This document shows positions 10,426 through 23,098 of a DNA stretch of 64,000 nucleotides, piece by piece. This DNA comes from Rostrohypoxylon terebratum (lineage: Eukaryota > Ascomycota > Sordariomycetes > Xylariales > Hypoxylaceae): assembly GCA_022497145.1 (NCBI GenBank), contig MU385876.1:301094-365093 (forward strand), read 5' to 3'. How positions within the stretch are numbered: position 1 is the stretch's first letter; each line of letters opens with the position of its first letter. The notes under the pieces are model-generated. The model had not been told where the DNA came from, searched no databases, and saw nothing but the letters and a program-made list of their open reading frames with translations. The translations under genes and the position numbers were made by a program.

Positions 10426-13400
10426 TGGATTAGCTGACCAGCTGCACTTCTCTTTTGTCACCCAAACGATATGAGCGCATCTTGGACCGCACAGGCTTAC
10501 AGCTTTTTCTCGGGCCAATTTCACTTCTCTATATCGTGCCCCATAGGAACAATGGTTCCAAAGTCGCAATACTCCTTCCCCACTTCTCAAATTAAATGTG
10601 ATGTGCCTTCGAGCTTATCGGAAAGACTCTACGAAGAGATCATCGCCTAATTACATTGGATCGTTTCTTGCCCCTTGTGGCAGTTACAGCGATCCCTTCT
10701 TCTACCGATTTCACAACCCGATCCTGGCGCTTAATCGAATAGAGTGGCTAGGAGCAGATTAGGAAAAGGCGCTCAAAAAGAGCTCCGGTTTGGATATGTC
10801 ATGACAATTGGGCTGGCGTTGCGGCGAATGGGATTCGATATGGTCTGAAACAGAGCTCACTACAAGTCGTGGCATTATTACTTCAAGGTACATTGTTGGT
10901 TAAGGGGGCCCTGAAAAAGACCCTCGGTTGGCATGGCAAGACATGTACGAATACTTCCATTCACGACCCTCCCTTCTCATACTCTTTTATGTTGCATATA
11001 CCCGGGTTACCAACTTATAGAAAAATTTGTTTCGTTGATCAGTTCCTCGATACCTTATTTCTGTTTTGATTCTAAATTGAGTTACCAGTGATAATTATAT
11101 TGAACAGCGACCTATTCCTGCCTCTTCCTCGACTTCTCGAACATATAGACGTTCTAAATTACCCATTGATGTATATTATATTTGCTGCGAAGTGCTATGA
11201 TACGGTCTTTGTGTGCTGTATAGGTAGATGTTAGCCCGTATACAGGTGAAAATTACCTTGATCTTTTGAATCTGATTACAAATGATTTTCCTGCCGAAAT
11301 ATCAGGCATGAAGTACAAGGACACATTCGTTTTCTTCCAGACACAACTTCAATTATCGAAGCCGTCCTATTATTTCAAGCCCGCTAGGTATTATTTTGAC
11401 TGAACTCCCCCTTATCTTAAAATTCTCTGCGGGCTTTTAGGGATTTCCATGCTTTCCTAAGTGGAATTACTATCTACTGTGTGAAGGTGCTGGAGCACCT
11501 TTCCTTCCCTATGACCAAATAATGTCTCACACGGTTATAAGAAATATTAGACCATAACGTTAGATCAAAATATATTTGTTCTTTTTTAGGTTATTATGCC
11601 TGAGTTTGTCTCCGTGTTAATTCCAATTTATCAAGCATGTTTGTCCGAACATTCATCAGGACATAGCACGTGCATCTTGTAAATGGCATTAGCGTCTCAA
11701 AGCAGAGCATTCACAATAATATATAAGATAGAGTCTCAAACACACTTTACATATAAAACTGCTAAGCCTGACCCGCCAGTTGCCTTTCTTCCTTGAGACC
11801 ATCGACCACTTGTACCAGAAAACTTACCCCCTATTTCGGATATTCTTCGGATATTCCAACAACCCCTTTAATACCAATCACCTGTCTCGATCTTGAATAC
11901 CATAGCTACCTAGGCATCCTCCCGTTGGATTTGAGGCTGATTCTAAGACTATTCGTCACTCCTATTAGGTATTACTTCAATGTTTCTCCTCTATACAGGT
12001 AGGTACTAGGCAATCTACTAGGTAGGTCCTACCTAGTAGGTACCTAATGTCTGGTACGTATATCAACACTTTTTACATCCAAGCAGTGAGCATGAGCGTT
12101 CTTCAAACTAGCAGATCTACCTGTATGTGGTGGCTTGATAGTTCGGCCTAGATATATGTGATATTTACATCCTCATCCCACACAAGTGTTGACAGTCCGT
12201 AGGTATTATCAAATGAAGACGGAAAAAGAAAATGCCAGGTAAATCATCAACGGGATCTTTCTTCGTAACTAGGTATGTACATATTTACCTGACATGTACT
12301 AGGTAGTTTCAATGTTCTTACATATATCCGTTTGAGGCAGGCACCCACCAACCTTCTGCTTGGGTGGTGCCACCCTCATTTGTCAACGTACACGTACATG
12401 TCCATGGTGTGCCTGATCTACCTTCTCTTGGTACGTAGCTACCAGGTAGCGACATGAATGTGATTGGCGATGGGTAGTAACTTCCAGCAGAATTGAGGGG
12501 AAATATGCTTAACTTTAAGGAAGTTCCCCCACTAGTACCTAAAACGTTACTAACTACAATTATAATATTCTCGTACCTGCTAGGACGGCCATGTTACTAC
12601 AGAAGTTGGCATATGAACGGCGGGAAGGGCCTCCAAGCCTCTTTCCAACCGTGATGTCCTAAACTAAAGAAATTGCTCATAAAATTCAAACTTCAAGTAA
12701 CTAGCAGGCACGCCCATGTAAATGTACGTAAACCCTACATGATAAGTATCAAGGTATGTATGTGCAATGATTCACTCATTGGGTACACAACTAGTAGTTA
12801 TATACCTATCATTCTTCCATTAGGTATTTCTCTGCTTACTTGACCTCTCACATATCAATTCCAGTAACATGGATTAAAGGACACCTACTAGGAATGCCTC
12901 GTTGCCTCTATCCTTCCGCCGAATACACGCTAAACCTCACGTTCGTACCTGTAGCTACTAGGTACTACATAGGTATAAACGCACTCTTATAAAGAACATT
13001 GAAGGAGAGTTACTGCCCGGTACCTACTACATACCCAGTACCTAGCAGGCACTATACTATACTACACTACATCACACCATATCGCACTGCATCACGCTCT
13101 CTCCTATCCATATGGATATCTCACCGCCCGGCAAAAACAATCAGGGCTGATTTTATACGACACCTTCACATATAGATTATCCTCTTGCCGTCAAATTTCT
13201 AACCTTTTCAACCTTTCTAACCCAGCCTCCTTAACATCACATAGTCGCCTCTCTTCCCCTCTCAAGCCATAACGTTGCAAACAGTGCTTCGAGTTCGCAA
13301 TTCTGTCAATACGTTTGTGTGTCGTTGATCTCTACCAAGCTACTTCTCCATCACGACCATCACCGTTTTGATATTTGATCCGTCTTCTAGTTATACACGC

Positions 13401-14112
13401 CCCCTCTTGAACTACTTTTACTGGAAACATATCCTTGCTCTCCTCTTTTCTCCCCTCCTCTGGTAGGTTCCATCTTTCCTTTCTACTTTTCATCCACACA
13501 ACTTTATAAATAAACAAAAACCATTCTTCCATCCCATCTTCCCTATTCCACTTCTCTCCCCAACCTCCCCAACAATCACAACTAGCTCCCCATTTGCATT
13601 TAACCTTTCATCCCTTCTATCACCATCATTTGGTTTAATTGGATCATCTTGATTGGAGTAATATTCAAAGCTTTGCTTTGATCTATTCTTATTGGTAGAC
13701 AACAAGGTCGTTCCAGTGGATCGCCTAATAAATTCACATAAACGCTGCCTCGCCTACCTTTCAATCTCCAATAAGTTGAACACCCCATCCTCCATTACCT
13801 CTTTTTTTTCTTTTACTTGGTTTAGTACCTAAGAGTCGCTGGTTAGCATTCGGGCTACTTCATATATTGCCTTTATTTTGCCCATCTTAAAGCCCCCCCA
13901 AAAGGTTTATTGTAAATCACTTACATAGTGATTAGCACTGTGTAAACCTGAGTGGGCTATTGTCTCCTTGACACTATACCAAGGCGAGTTGATCTTGATG
14001 TCAAACAAAATTTATTTCATTCCTTCGTCTTCCTCGCATTTCCCTATTTATATCGAGTTTATATCACCATAAAAAGCTTTGTCAAAAACTAACATTTTCC
14101 CAGATAGTAGTG
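10426..14112. other. Long gene-free region with TAGGTA motifs and a pyrimidine-rich leader
   Basis: 3.7 kb with no credible coding frame; the few frames of 66-80 codons lack any protein character. From about 11.9 to 13.1 kb the sequence is dense in TAGGTA/TACCTA/CTAGTA motifs in both orientations. From about 13.18 to 13.83 kb the plus strand is markedly C/T-rich (CTCTCTTCCCCTCTC-like runs), typical of a fungal core promoter and long 5' UTR leading into the RGG-protein gene. Confidence 0.6.
12015..12039. repeat. Perfect 25-nt hairpin palindrome
   Basis: Arm CTACTAGGTAGG at 12015-12026, a single T, then the exact reverse complement CCTACCTAGTAG at 12028-12039. It is the densest example of the TAGGTA-type motif that recurs through this intergenic region. 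Confidence 0.9.
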
Positions 14113-17100
14113 ATGACATCTAGGGTGTCTACAATTCAACACCCGGACGGGGGCAACCCGCGGGTGATTGAAAAGGTGCGTAGTCAGTTCCCTGGATGGG
14201 CAGCTGCGATTACCAAATTCCACCAGGAGGCCCAGGCAGCGGCCGTGGCCGCCGACGAACACTCCCATTTCGCTCTAACATCCAACTGGGTGCTCCAATC
14301 AGAGGGACTCAAGGAGTTGTGTGATGGACTCCAGAAAGAAATGGAGGTAAGTTCCTATTTGAAATTGATACTATCCTACTTCCGTTTTGGTCGATCTACA
14401 TTTCTATTTGCTAACTTGGTCATAGGGAGTCCAGATGACCTACAACTCTGACCTCTCTACCGTCAATATCCGATGCCTAGCCTCTGAGGAGGATAGTGTT
14501 ATGGCAAAATGCCAAACACTAATGGACGGAATTGTCCGACGTGAGCTCAACGGAGACTCGGTAAGTGCCATTTCGATAGCTTTGTCTGGGGCAGCGTCTA
14601 ACCATCTTAAAGGCTACTCCCAAGCGAGCTATCGCGCCTGAACAATGGCGCAAGACTTCTTCTCAGGCCGAGAAGAAGAAATCCGTGATGGCGCTAGCAC
14701 CTTCGGATATCCGAGGCTCCGCCTACCGGATGGCGTGGGTGGTGCCTGACACCCTGATGCATAAGGGTGTTTTAATATCGGGGCTTTTAACTGCTAAACA
14801 ATTTGTGAAGCTTCGAGAGCTCACCGGGTGCACAATGGCCATTAGCGGCGATGGCCGATATATGTACATCGGGGCCGAGTCAGAAGGCCAGCTATTAATG
14901 GCTGTGCGTAAACTGACGACGCTCGCTAAGTACGCTGTAAGTTTAATGGTATTGTACATATCTGTGGCCAACAGAGATCATCTAACATTTTTAGGCAATC
15001 CCCTCTGAGGCTGATAATCGCTGCGAGAGCTTTATCTACGCAGAAAGTGAACAGGATAGTCTTGCGAAGTTCACGCACGTGGTTCACGGGGCCAAGGTCA
15101 CTTTGAAGAATTTCTTCCTAGACCGGATGTTCCGCCCACTTGGAGATGACAAGGCATCCTATGGACGCCTTTTCGAAAGGGGAGCAGTCGTTAGTCTAGT
15201 GGGCGATGATCACACACCAATTCTCAAAGGAACTGGCATCAGTCCAGCAATCCACCCTAAGGCCCGAAATATGCCATACAGTGCCTTCTCGTCGGAGTCG
15301 ACGTGGAAGTATACATCCAAAAAAGCGTTCCCTGATGCAATTCCCTCACTCCCATATGACCCCAACCCGCTCGTTACCTCATGGATCAACAAGCTTCCTA
15401 CACCGGGTCAGATGTTACCCCATGGTGATGACGCGGACATCGTGTATCCGGACTCGGGTATTAGCACTGATGACTCGAAAAAGGACAATGGCAATAGCGG
15501 CGAACGTGATCTAGATCAAGAGCAGATTGATGAGCAGAGGAGAAAGCTGCTTCCTCTTTATATTAGCCAATTGGTCCCAACTTTGCCGGAAAATGTCAAA
15601 CCCTCACAGCAACAAGAGAATGCTCACGAGCAGCAGAACAGAGCACCTCGACAAATCGGCCAAACTCTTCCTATTCTATCAGATTCGGGTCAGGAAATAG
15701 CTCAGGAAATGAACAATTCATATGGTAATCATGGAACCACTTCTAGCGGCGGCAGAGGAAACATCGAAAAAATCCGAGGGGTTGATGGAAGACAGAACAA
15801 CTTCCAGACGGACCAACGTGGACGTGGTAGTCGTGGCAATCGTGGTCATAGCAACCGTGGCCGTGGTAATCGCGGCAATTATGGCAATCGTGGCAACCGT
15901 GGTAACCGTGGTGGTCGTGGTGGTCGTGGTTACCGTGGTGGCCGTGGCGGCCATGGCTTACACGACGCTCAAGGACCTACTCTCAAACGACAACCTCCTC
16001 CTAAGGAGCCGAGCATGGGCTCAAACGGTGCTGCATGCCACATACCAGACCTAACGCCATCGCACTTCACAGAAATTCCCCAACAAGGCTGTCAAGGCCA
16101 GGTAGATAACTCTACTATCGTCTCTGACCCTACTTCTTCTGGTTGGATCCCACCGCATATGAGATACAAGGCACGTGGTAGTCAGACAAGCGCGACTACT
16201 CAAACATCAGAAGGAGCGACTGAAGCGCGCGGGGGTCGCTCTATAGATGTGGACCCAGATGAGTCCGATCACGAGCAGAGATTGAAGCAACTTCAGGCTG
16301 GTATTGATGAAATGATGGATACGACAAAGTCCGAAACTGCAGAAACTCAACCTCTACCAGCTCAACCCCCTGCGATGCCCGTCGACCCCTTTGCCGAAAC
16401 GTGGAATATGCACCGTTTGCGACGAAACCTGCCTCGTACTAGAAGTGGTAACAGCGCTCACAGAGTTCAGAACGACGGCGCCCAGGCTCGCGATACCCAA
16501 GACAAAACCGCACACAGTACCATGAAACAACAGGCTAGTGCTCGACCTACTAGAGGTAATGCAGTGGTGCCTAGGGATTCAGCTCTTGAATTAGTTGCAG
16601 CTATGAGCCAGAAGATTGCACGTATGATGAGCTCACTGGAGGTGTATCCCGGCAACGTATCTCTGAAGGCTGAGATCGGAAGATTCTGCATCACGAAATT
16701 TAGCCCTGTTTATGTACAGAACCAGGGCAAGGGTGAGCCACTTCAAAATATCAAAGAAGTCCTAGACAAGCACCATCCTTGTCATGGAGACCTTATGTCC
16801 ACCAATATCCTCACCGCAGAGGGATCTGACGCCAACTACATGGCACTCAGGACGGATAAACTCGGCAACAGGGTGTGGTGCAGTAACAATCGTCGTACGG
16901 TCTACCAGATCTTTTGCTGTGCCGCGACTAAGAACAATACGGAATGCTACTTCGTCATCGAAGTTGACGGAAGTGATTTTACCTACCAGGTCCGACCGTT
17001 TCTGGTAGAACCGTGTGCAATATTTGTTCACTGTCCCAAAAGATCATGGGATTTCAAAGTCACTATAAACAAGTATGAAGATTTGGGTGAAGACTTTGAT

Positions 17101-17726
17101 AAATTCGCACAAGACGTCATCCGCAGCATGTGGATCGAGTGAGTAAAATGTTTTCATAAGACTATCCTTCGCATTGACTGACTCTGCGTAACAGACCTCA
17201 ACCAAGTGGAGTTCCCATCGTCGGTTTCACTTTCAAGGCCGCTTATGAAGTTGAATTATTGACGTTTCGAATTCGCAATATTGCATCCTACGACAAGCCC
17301 AACACATCGGATGTAATGGAGATCTGCGAAGTTCATGATATGGAACCGACCAATCAAGTATATGACGAGGAAAAAGGCCAAACCACTCTCCAGTGGCTGC
17401 AGCGTCCCAAAATCAACCAAAACGGCGACCTGGGAATCTGGTACGAGGCTTCATTGCAGTCGAAGAAGGTCATCGAAGCGCTTCAGCAAAACCGCAACCT
17501 TGAATTAGGCGAAGAAGTTGATTGGTCTCCGAAGGGACTTCAAGAAGCCGGAGCGTTCGATGAACTCATCCACTCTACCATCGAAGTAATCAAGAACATC
17601 GATGGAGTGGGTTACTGGGGTGATAATAACCAGGATATCGTGATCCATGGTATGCCTCATGTCGGCTCTACCAGACATTCGCAGACGGGCAGCACCGCGA
17701 GCTTTCGATTCGAATCTATATGGTAA
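14113..17726 (+). CDS. Large RGG-repeat protein, putative RNA-binding
   Basis: Five exons: 14113-14346, 14426-14560, 14613-14936, 14995-17138 and 17195-17726, all phases consistent, 1122 aa. Start is the ATG at 14113. The N-terminal 400 residues look folded (for example MAWVVPDTLMHKGVLISGL) but match no domain I know. An Asn/Arg/Gly-rich RGG block spans about residues 505-552 (RGNRGGRGGRGYRGGRGG), a class of low-complexity tract that binds RNA and is often Arg-methylated. A short SSGWIPPHMRYK segment follows. The C-terminal third is again folded-looking. Expression from a long leader suggests regulated translation. The RNA-binding role is inferred from the RGG block only; the rest is an uncharacterised fungal protein. 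Confidence 0.82.
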
Positions 17727-18631
17727 TTTCCGCGGAAATTCGCCCAGAAGCTTCGGTTCTCATGTCATCATCGACAACGCTTGGCTTGACTTCGATATTA
17801 AACCTATAAGTACGATCGACGTATGGGTTTTGATAGGGTCCGTCTCGACATTTTCGACTTCCTCTCGTAATAGAGTTGCATTATAGCCTAGATAGATACC
17901 TTTGTTAGTCGGGTGAATGACATATTGGGCTATGCTTTTCTACTTTTCTTGCTTCTTGCCGTCCCGAGCATTACGCGAGTAACCTAGGTAGTGGAGCTGG
18001 ACTAGATCCATACTGATAGTCTGATAGTCTGAAAGCTGTATGTCAATGGTAATGGCTTTTACATAATCTTGACTCGTGATCTGTGTGCCTGTGAACATGG
18101 TGGGTTTCTATAACTACTGTAAGATGAGGTCTGTGAAATGACGGAGAGAGCAGTAAGAAGGAGCGTAAGGACAACTTACGAAACACTAATTGGTATTGAC
18201 GGGAAAATGTGTGCATTTCTAATGGGTATTCTATCGTAGAGGCGGAACTTGCGTACAGACGTAGAAGAGCGTGGAGCGTACGTACGTACGTAAATAGGGC
18301 GAACCAACCTCGAAACTCGAACGAAACTTCATCACCGACGAATATTCAACAACCTATCCCTCTCCTTCATCCTCCAACTATCTCTCCTCCTCACCCTCAC
18401 GCCATTCTTAACCCTCTCTTCCCTCCCCCCTTCATTTCCTAAACTCAAACTCAAACTTTCCCTTTCTCCTTGCCTCCCGTCGTTCTCATTCTCATCATCA
18501 TCACCATACCCTTCCCACACGACCCCCATCCCCGTCCCCGTCCCCATCCCCATCCCCTCAATAACCCCCCTCACCCGAGCAACAGCTCCAACCGCAGCCC
18601 CAGCTCCCCTACTCGTTCTTAACCCACGACC
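17727..18631. other. Intergenic, convergent 3' regions
   Basis: Lies between the ends of the RGG-protein gene and the verprolin gene. Holds a CGTACGTACGTACG palindromic run near 18276 and a C-rich simple repeat (CATCCCCGTCCCC type) at about 18525-18560. Nothing coding is supported. Confidence 0.55.
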
Positions 18632-20142
18632 CTAAAGCGCGCCAAGATCAAGCGGAACGCTGCTGCCGCGCCCGGCACGGTACTTCCGCGGGCCTCCGTG
18701 GAAATGGCGGGGTTTGGGGAACTCGGCCTCGTCCTTGAAGCGCCACCGGCTATCCTGTACTATGTAACGCTCGCGGGGACCGCCCGGGGACGGGGAGGGG
18801 CTCTTGCTGTTGCTGTTGCTGTTGCTGCTGTTGCCGCCGTTCGGGGCGAGGGTGTAGGAGCTCGGGTCTAGCATGGAGCGGAGGTTGGAGTTCGTGCGGG
18901 TGCGCGTGGAGGGCTCGCGGGTTAGGGTGGAAGAGGAGGAGGGGGGTTGGGGGGGCGCGGAGGTGGAGGGGGGGGGAGGTGGGGAGAAGGTTGGGGAGGA
19001 GCGGCCGCTTGCGGCGTTGGCGGTGGCGCGCATGGCTGCTTGCACGGCGATGTTGGGTGGTGAGGACGTGGTCGTGGGCGCTGCTTGGGTTGGTGGCGGA
19101 GGCGGTGGTTGCGAGCGCGCTGGCGCGGCGGGGGGTCTCGGGGCCGCGGCTGGAGGGGGAGGTGGTGCTGTGGGCACGGCGGGTGCGGATACGGGGGGTG
19201 GAGGCGGCGGCGCTGGTGCCGCGGACGGCGGAGGTGGTGGGGGTGGTGGGGGAGCGGGCGCCGCTGTCGGGGGAAGCGGAGGTGCTGGTGGTGCTTGTGT
19301 CCCGGGTATAGGTGGAGGATGCGGAGGATGTGACGATAGGCTCGCCGGTTTCCTCGATCCGGGAGGTGGGGGAGGTTTCTTGCCGATTGGCGGCGGTGGG
19401 CCTTTCGAAAAGGACAGCGACGCGGACGAGATCGGTCGTGGGATGTCGGTATTCGTTTTTCTTAGATTTGCTATGGAAGCGTGCGTGCCTGCTGTTGGGG
19501 GAGCGGGAACTGCGCGTCCTGGCAACGTGGGTATGGCGGGAGCTGATCCGATGGGTGGTCTCGGTGCGGAGGGTGGCTTTGGTGATGACTCCGAGTCGGA
19601 TAGGTAGGATGCATTTTGGTTTGCTATATATATATAGTAAGTATATCTGCACCTGCATTTTTTTAAGTAAATATAATCGCCAACTTACCTCCAGTGTCTA
19701 CACCTCCACCACGTTTCTTCAACTTCGGCATGCCACCCGCAAACAAGCCTGCTAGTTGGGGTGCCGGCTCTGCTGATGCTGAAGTATCACGTCCCACGAA
19801 ATCGCTATTGCTTCTTGCTCTATTGTGTCCTGGAATTCCCGGAACAGGCGGTGCACCACTGGGAACTGCAGGAGCCCTGCCAAAGCTTGGGATAGGGGGC
19901 GCTCCTCCCATAGGCGGTCCTCCGCCGCCTCCTCCTCCTGATGAACCTGCTACTTGAGGGGCGGATCGATCGTTTGTAACGGTCTTCTTCAGGGCCCTTC
20001 CTTTCGTGATATCGGTGAGTAGGGCACCTCGACCGGCTCCTGATACTGGTGGTCGTGAGGGTAGCCCTCCGGGTGGTGGAGGAGGCGGTGGCGGTCCTCC
20101 CATGCCTGGCATAGGCGGCGGGGGAGGTGGTGGCGGCGGCAT
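18632..20142 (-). CDS. vrp1: Verprolin / WIP-family actin regulator
   Basis: Two exons on the minus strand, 20142-19689 and 19623-18632, joined at G|CA (Ala), 481 aa. It opens with a polyproline run (MPPPPPPPPPMPGMGG), then a WH2 actin-binding motif at residues 38-55 (RGALLTDITKGRALKK, with the LKK core). The middle is long proline-rich tracts that bind SH3 proteins and profilin. The C-terminus (RWRFKDEAEFPKPR and RKYRAGRGSSVPLDL) is the conserved segment that binds the WH1 domain of WASP/Las17. Verprolin works at cortical actin patches in endocytosis and polarity. The 65-nt intron holds a TA repeat just before its acceptor. The Gly-rich frame on the opposite strand is its shadow. Confidence 0.95.
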
Positions 20143-21086
20143 TTTTGGAGGATATGCTCCGGTTCTCTTAGGATGTTGGCACTATCAGTCTCGTAGGTAA
20201 GATATCGAAGTATTGAGTCGATGAAGGTTGATAGGAGGGTAGAAAGATAGCCTGATGGGCCGTCACCATGCGTGGGTATACAATCATAAAACGATACGAC
20301 AAAACCGTACTAAGTTTTTCGAATGAAACAAAGTGAGGTATGGATGTATATCTCGATGTCTGACTACAGGAGTATCTTAGTACAAGAAGGAAGCAATTGT
20401 AACGACACCCGATGCAATTCAATGGCAAAAATGATAGACTGATGCCTTATCGACAGATGGTATTTGAAGGCAGAAGGATAAGGAAATCAATTTATGGGTC
20501 GGCGTTACAACACAGTAGAGAGTCAGACTACAGAGTAAGTCACAGCCGCCCGCTGTCGTCACGCTGTGGCGCAGGCCCAGGGTGTCCCGCCGGGCGCTTA
20601 TCGATACATGGCTTGTACTACCATAGAAGTAACTGAGTACCTTTTCATCGAACGTCACAGAATGTTTCTCAATTGTATATCCACACCTTCTATTCCGATT
20701 TTTTTTCTGTGAGATGAATTTCGAAATAGTAGTTACAGTGCTACAAAGTTGAAGTGAAGTAGGAATCTTGGAAGTTTCTTGAGGTGCTAACAACACAGGA
20801 TGGGAAGAGTCCAAACCGTTTGGGATCCTATAGAAACATATCTCCAATTGTTTCATATTGACAATATTTATAACTATATCCGTATATTAACTATATCCAT
20901 ATATATTCACTTAATGAAGTGACAAAAACCCCTCCAATAAGAATAGATTTCATTCATTCTTGAGTCTTAATCGAACCTCTTTTCGCGGCATCAAATATTC
21001 TGTTAAAACTTAAGTTACATCCCCTCGATCATTAGACCCTGTGAGAAGCTTAATCGCCGACTTCACACGTGGCGGTTATATCAACG
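20143..21086. promoter_or_regulatory. Divergent promoter region, verprolin / mitochondrial protein
   Basis: 944 bp between two divergently transcribed genes, so it must carry both promoters. It turns AT-rich at 20840-21010 on the side of the mitochondrial-protein gene. No specific site is identified. Confidence 0.5.
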
Positions 21087-22424
21087 ATGTCTCGACCCGT
21101 CGCCATCCCGCGCGCCCGGCCGGTGTGCCAAATCTGCGACTCGATCGTCGGCCGTCGTCTATATTCTACCAAACCCTCACTAAGAGCTCCCAGTGCCTCT
21201 ACGAGGCCTCGCGGCCGCATAGATAGGAGTGCATTCAGGCCAAACATAGTTCAGAAACGTCCATTAGTCTCGGGGATATTCCCAACTGAGAACACTGCAT
21301 CTACTTCCGCAGATGCTCGCGATGCACGGGCTGAAAATGATAACACGGCTAAATCAGCACCCAAAAAAGCGAGAGAAGAGCTATCGTCTGTTATCAACAT
21401 GATGGCTTATATCGAAAGGAACAAAACTAGAGTGCTCGCAAACCGGGAAATACCAACAGAAGCCGAGATAGACGCAGCTCTCCAAGCGTGTTGGGTCGTA
21501 GCCGACTATATTATGGACGATGCTGTACAACCACAAATTACCCATATGGTGACCGAGCTGGATTCGACCGCATCAGAGCTTCTCTCCTTAGACAGCACGA
21601 GTGATCTCAAGCCTTTCCAATCTCCAGAAACGCCTAGCGCCAACATGACAGCCCAGGTCAAGCAGATCATTGCCAAGATATCGCAAGATGCTTATGCAGT
21701 AATCTCTCATCCACCCGTCTTCATCACGCCCAGATTGCTTGAGAAGTATGTCAGAATTCAAGCTCGTCTGGGGAAACCAGAAACACTCCCTCAAGTGTTC
21801 CAAATGTATGCGTCGAAACTTATGCCCCGCGCATCTAAAGGGGCGATCAAGTACGTAAAGCAGAGTCCGAACAAAATAGCAAACGCCATCGAACCAGAGG
21901 TGATCGAAAAGGCCCTAGATACCGCAGTCGAAGCTAAGAATCTTGACGCGGCAGTGGGCATCATAGAAAATACTTATGCTACGAAGGCCTTCATACGAAA
22001 TAAACTCTTACGCAAATGCCTACTTCCAGGAGGAACGTTAGCAGCAACACCTGTAGCAGCGTACCTCCTAGCTACGAGTTTCTCTACTATCCAAAACACT
22101 ATGGACTCCGGCTTCGCGACCAATATAGCGTTTGCCGGAATTCTAGCCTATGTGGGTTTTACGGGATCCCTGGGTTTGGTTGCTTTGACGACGGCAAACG
22201 ATCAGATGAATCGTGTCACCTGGAACCAGGGTGTACCTTTACGATTACGATGGATACGTGAAGAGGAGAGAGCCGCACTAGATAAGATCGCTTGCGCGTG
22301 GGGCTTCCACGAGAAGTGGCGTCAAGGCGAGGAGGAAGGACCAGATTGGGATGCCTTGCGGGAGTATATTAGCACGAAGGGTATGGTCCTAGATCGAACC
22401 GAGCTTATGGAGGGGATGGACTAG
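21087..22424 (+). CDS. Uncharacterised mitochondrial membrane protein
   Basis: Single exon, 445 aa. The ATG at 21087 is preferred because the frame extends upstream only through non-ATG codons. The N-terminus (MSRPVAIPRARPVCQICDS, then RRLYSTKPSLRAPSAST) is basic, Ser-rich and lacks acidic residues early on, as in a mitochondrial targeting sequence with an RRLYS cleavage context. Two likely membrane segments lie at about residues 314-335 (GTLAATPVAAYLLATSF) and 342-370 (FAGILAYVGFTGSLGLVAL). The soluble C-terminus is rich in Trp and charged residues. I do not recognise the family. An inner-membrane protein with both a matrix and an intermembrane-space domain would fit. Confidence 0.85.
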   Translation: MSRPVAIPRARPVCQICDSIVGRRLYSTKPSLRAPSASTRPRGRIDRSAFRPNIVQKRPLVSGIFPTENTASTSADARDARAENDNTAKSAPKKAREELSSVINMMAYIERNKTRVLANREIPTEAEIDAALQACWVVADYIMDDAVQPQITHMVTELDSTASELLSLDSTSDLKPFQSPETPSANMTAQVKQIIAKISQDAYAVISHPPVFITPRLLEKYVRIQARLGKPETLPQVFQMYASKLMPRASKGAIKYVKQSPNKIANAIEPEVIEKALDTAVEAKNLDAAVGIIENTYATKAFIRNKLLRKCLLPGGTLAATPVAAYLLATSFSTIQNTMDSGFATNIAFAGILAYVGFTGSLGLVALTTANDQMNRVTWNQGVPLRLRWIREEERAALDKIACAWGFHEKWRQGEEEGPDWDALREYISTKGMVLDRTELMEGMD

Positions 22425-23098
22425 GATTAGTAGGTAGATCTATGGATTTAATGATCCTCCAAGAACTAATACCTAGACAGCAATTTGTATCGTACGTATA
22501 CTGAAGTCAACCAGGGCCGACCTACTTTACTAGATGACATTCAAGTTCCAGACCCAAATTTCGCCAAGAGGTTGACCAGCAGTATGGCTATACTCCATCA
22601 GAAGCAAGAGGTCCAAGGTTCATCCATACAAGCTGTGGGAAGTGCCAGAATAAGAAGTCGTGATAAGGAAACATCCCTTTTTAAGTTTGCTTCGGCGCCT
22701 CACGCTAGCCATGCGACCTCCCACATCTAGAACTCCCGTCTCAGTCTTGAATCGAACACACACAGACTCCTCCGGCCCAGACCCTAGGAACCGGTCCGTA
22801 CGGGGTAGTTCCACCGACTATTGCGTGCATCGCCAACGTACTTCGCCTCTCTATCACTTTCATGGCGCTTTATAGAGGCACCCTAATCTTACTTGGCATT
22901 TCTTCTTTTCCTTTCCAGCACGGTGAGATCAATTCCTACGTACGAAAGCAGGCGAGAATAGATATCCACTATAGCCCAATGGACCGGCTCTTGGCACTTA
23001 AGTCAGGCTTTCAATATATCAAGACCAGGATCGACCTTTGTCTACCGCTGTTGCCATAGGTTCTCTTGTGTCTAGCTACGAGTTATCTCCGATTCAAG
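22425..23098. other. Intergenic
   Basis: 674 bp separating two genes in the same direction. Contains the promoter of the downstream membrane-protein gene; no feature stands out. Confidence 0.5.

Noticed and set aside
15718..16054. Thr/Val-rich frames on both strands
   Set aside because: Off-frame readings of the RGG repeat codons.
18873..19607. 244-codon glycine-rich frame on the plus strand
   Set aside because: It is the complement of the proline codons of verprolin, whose WH2 and WASP-binding motifs prove the minus strand is coding.
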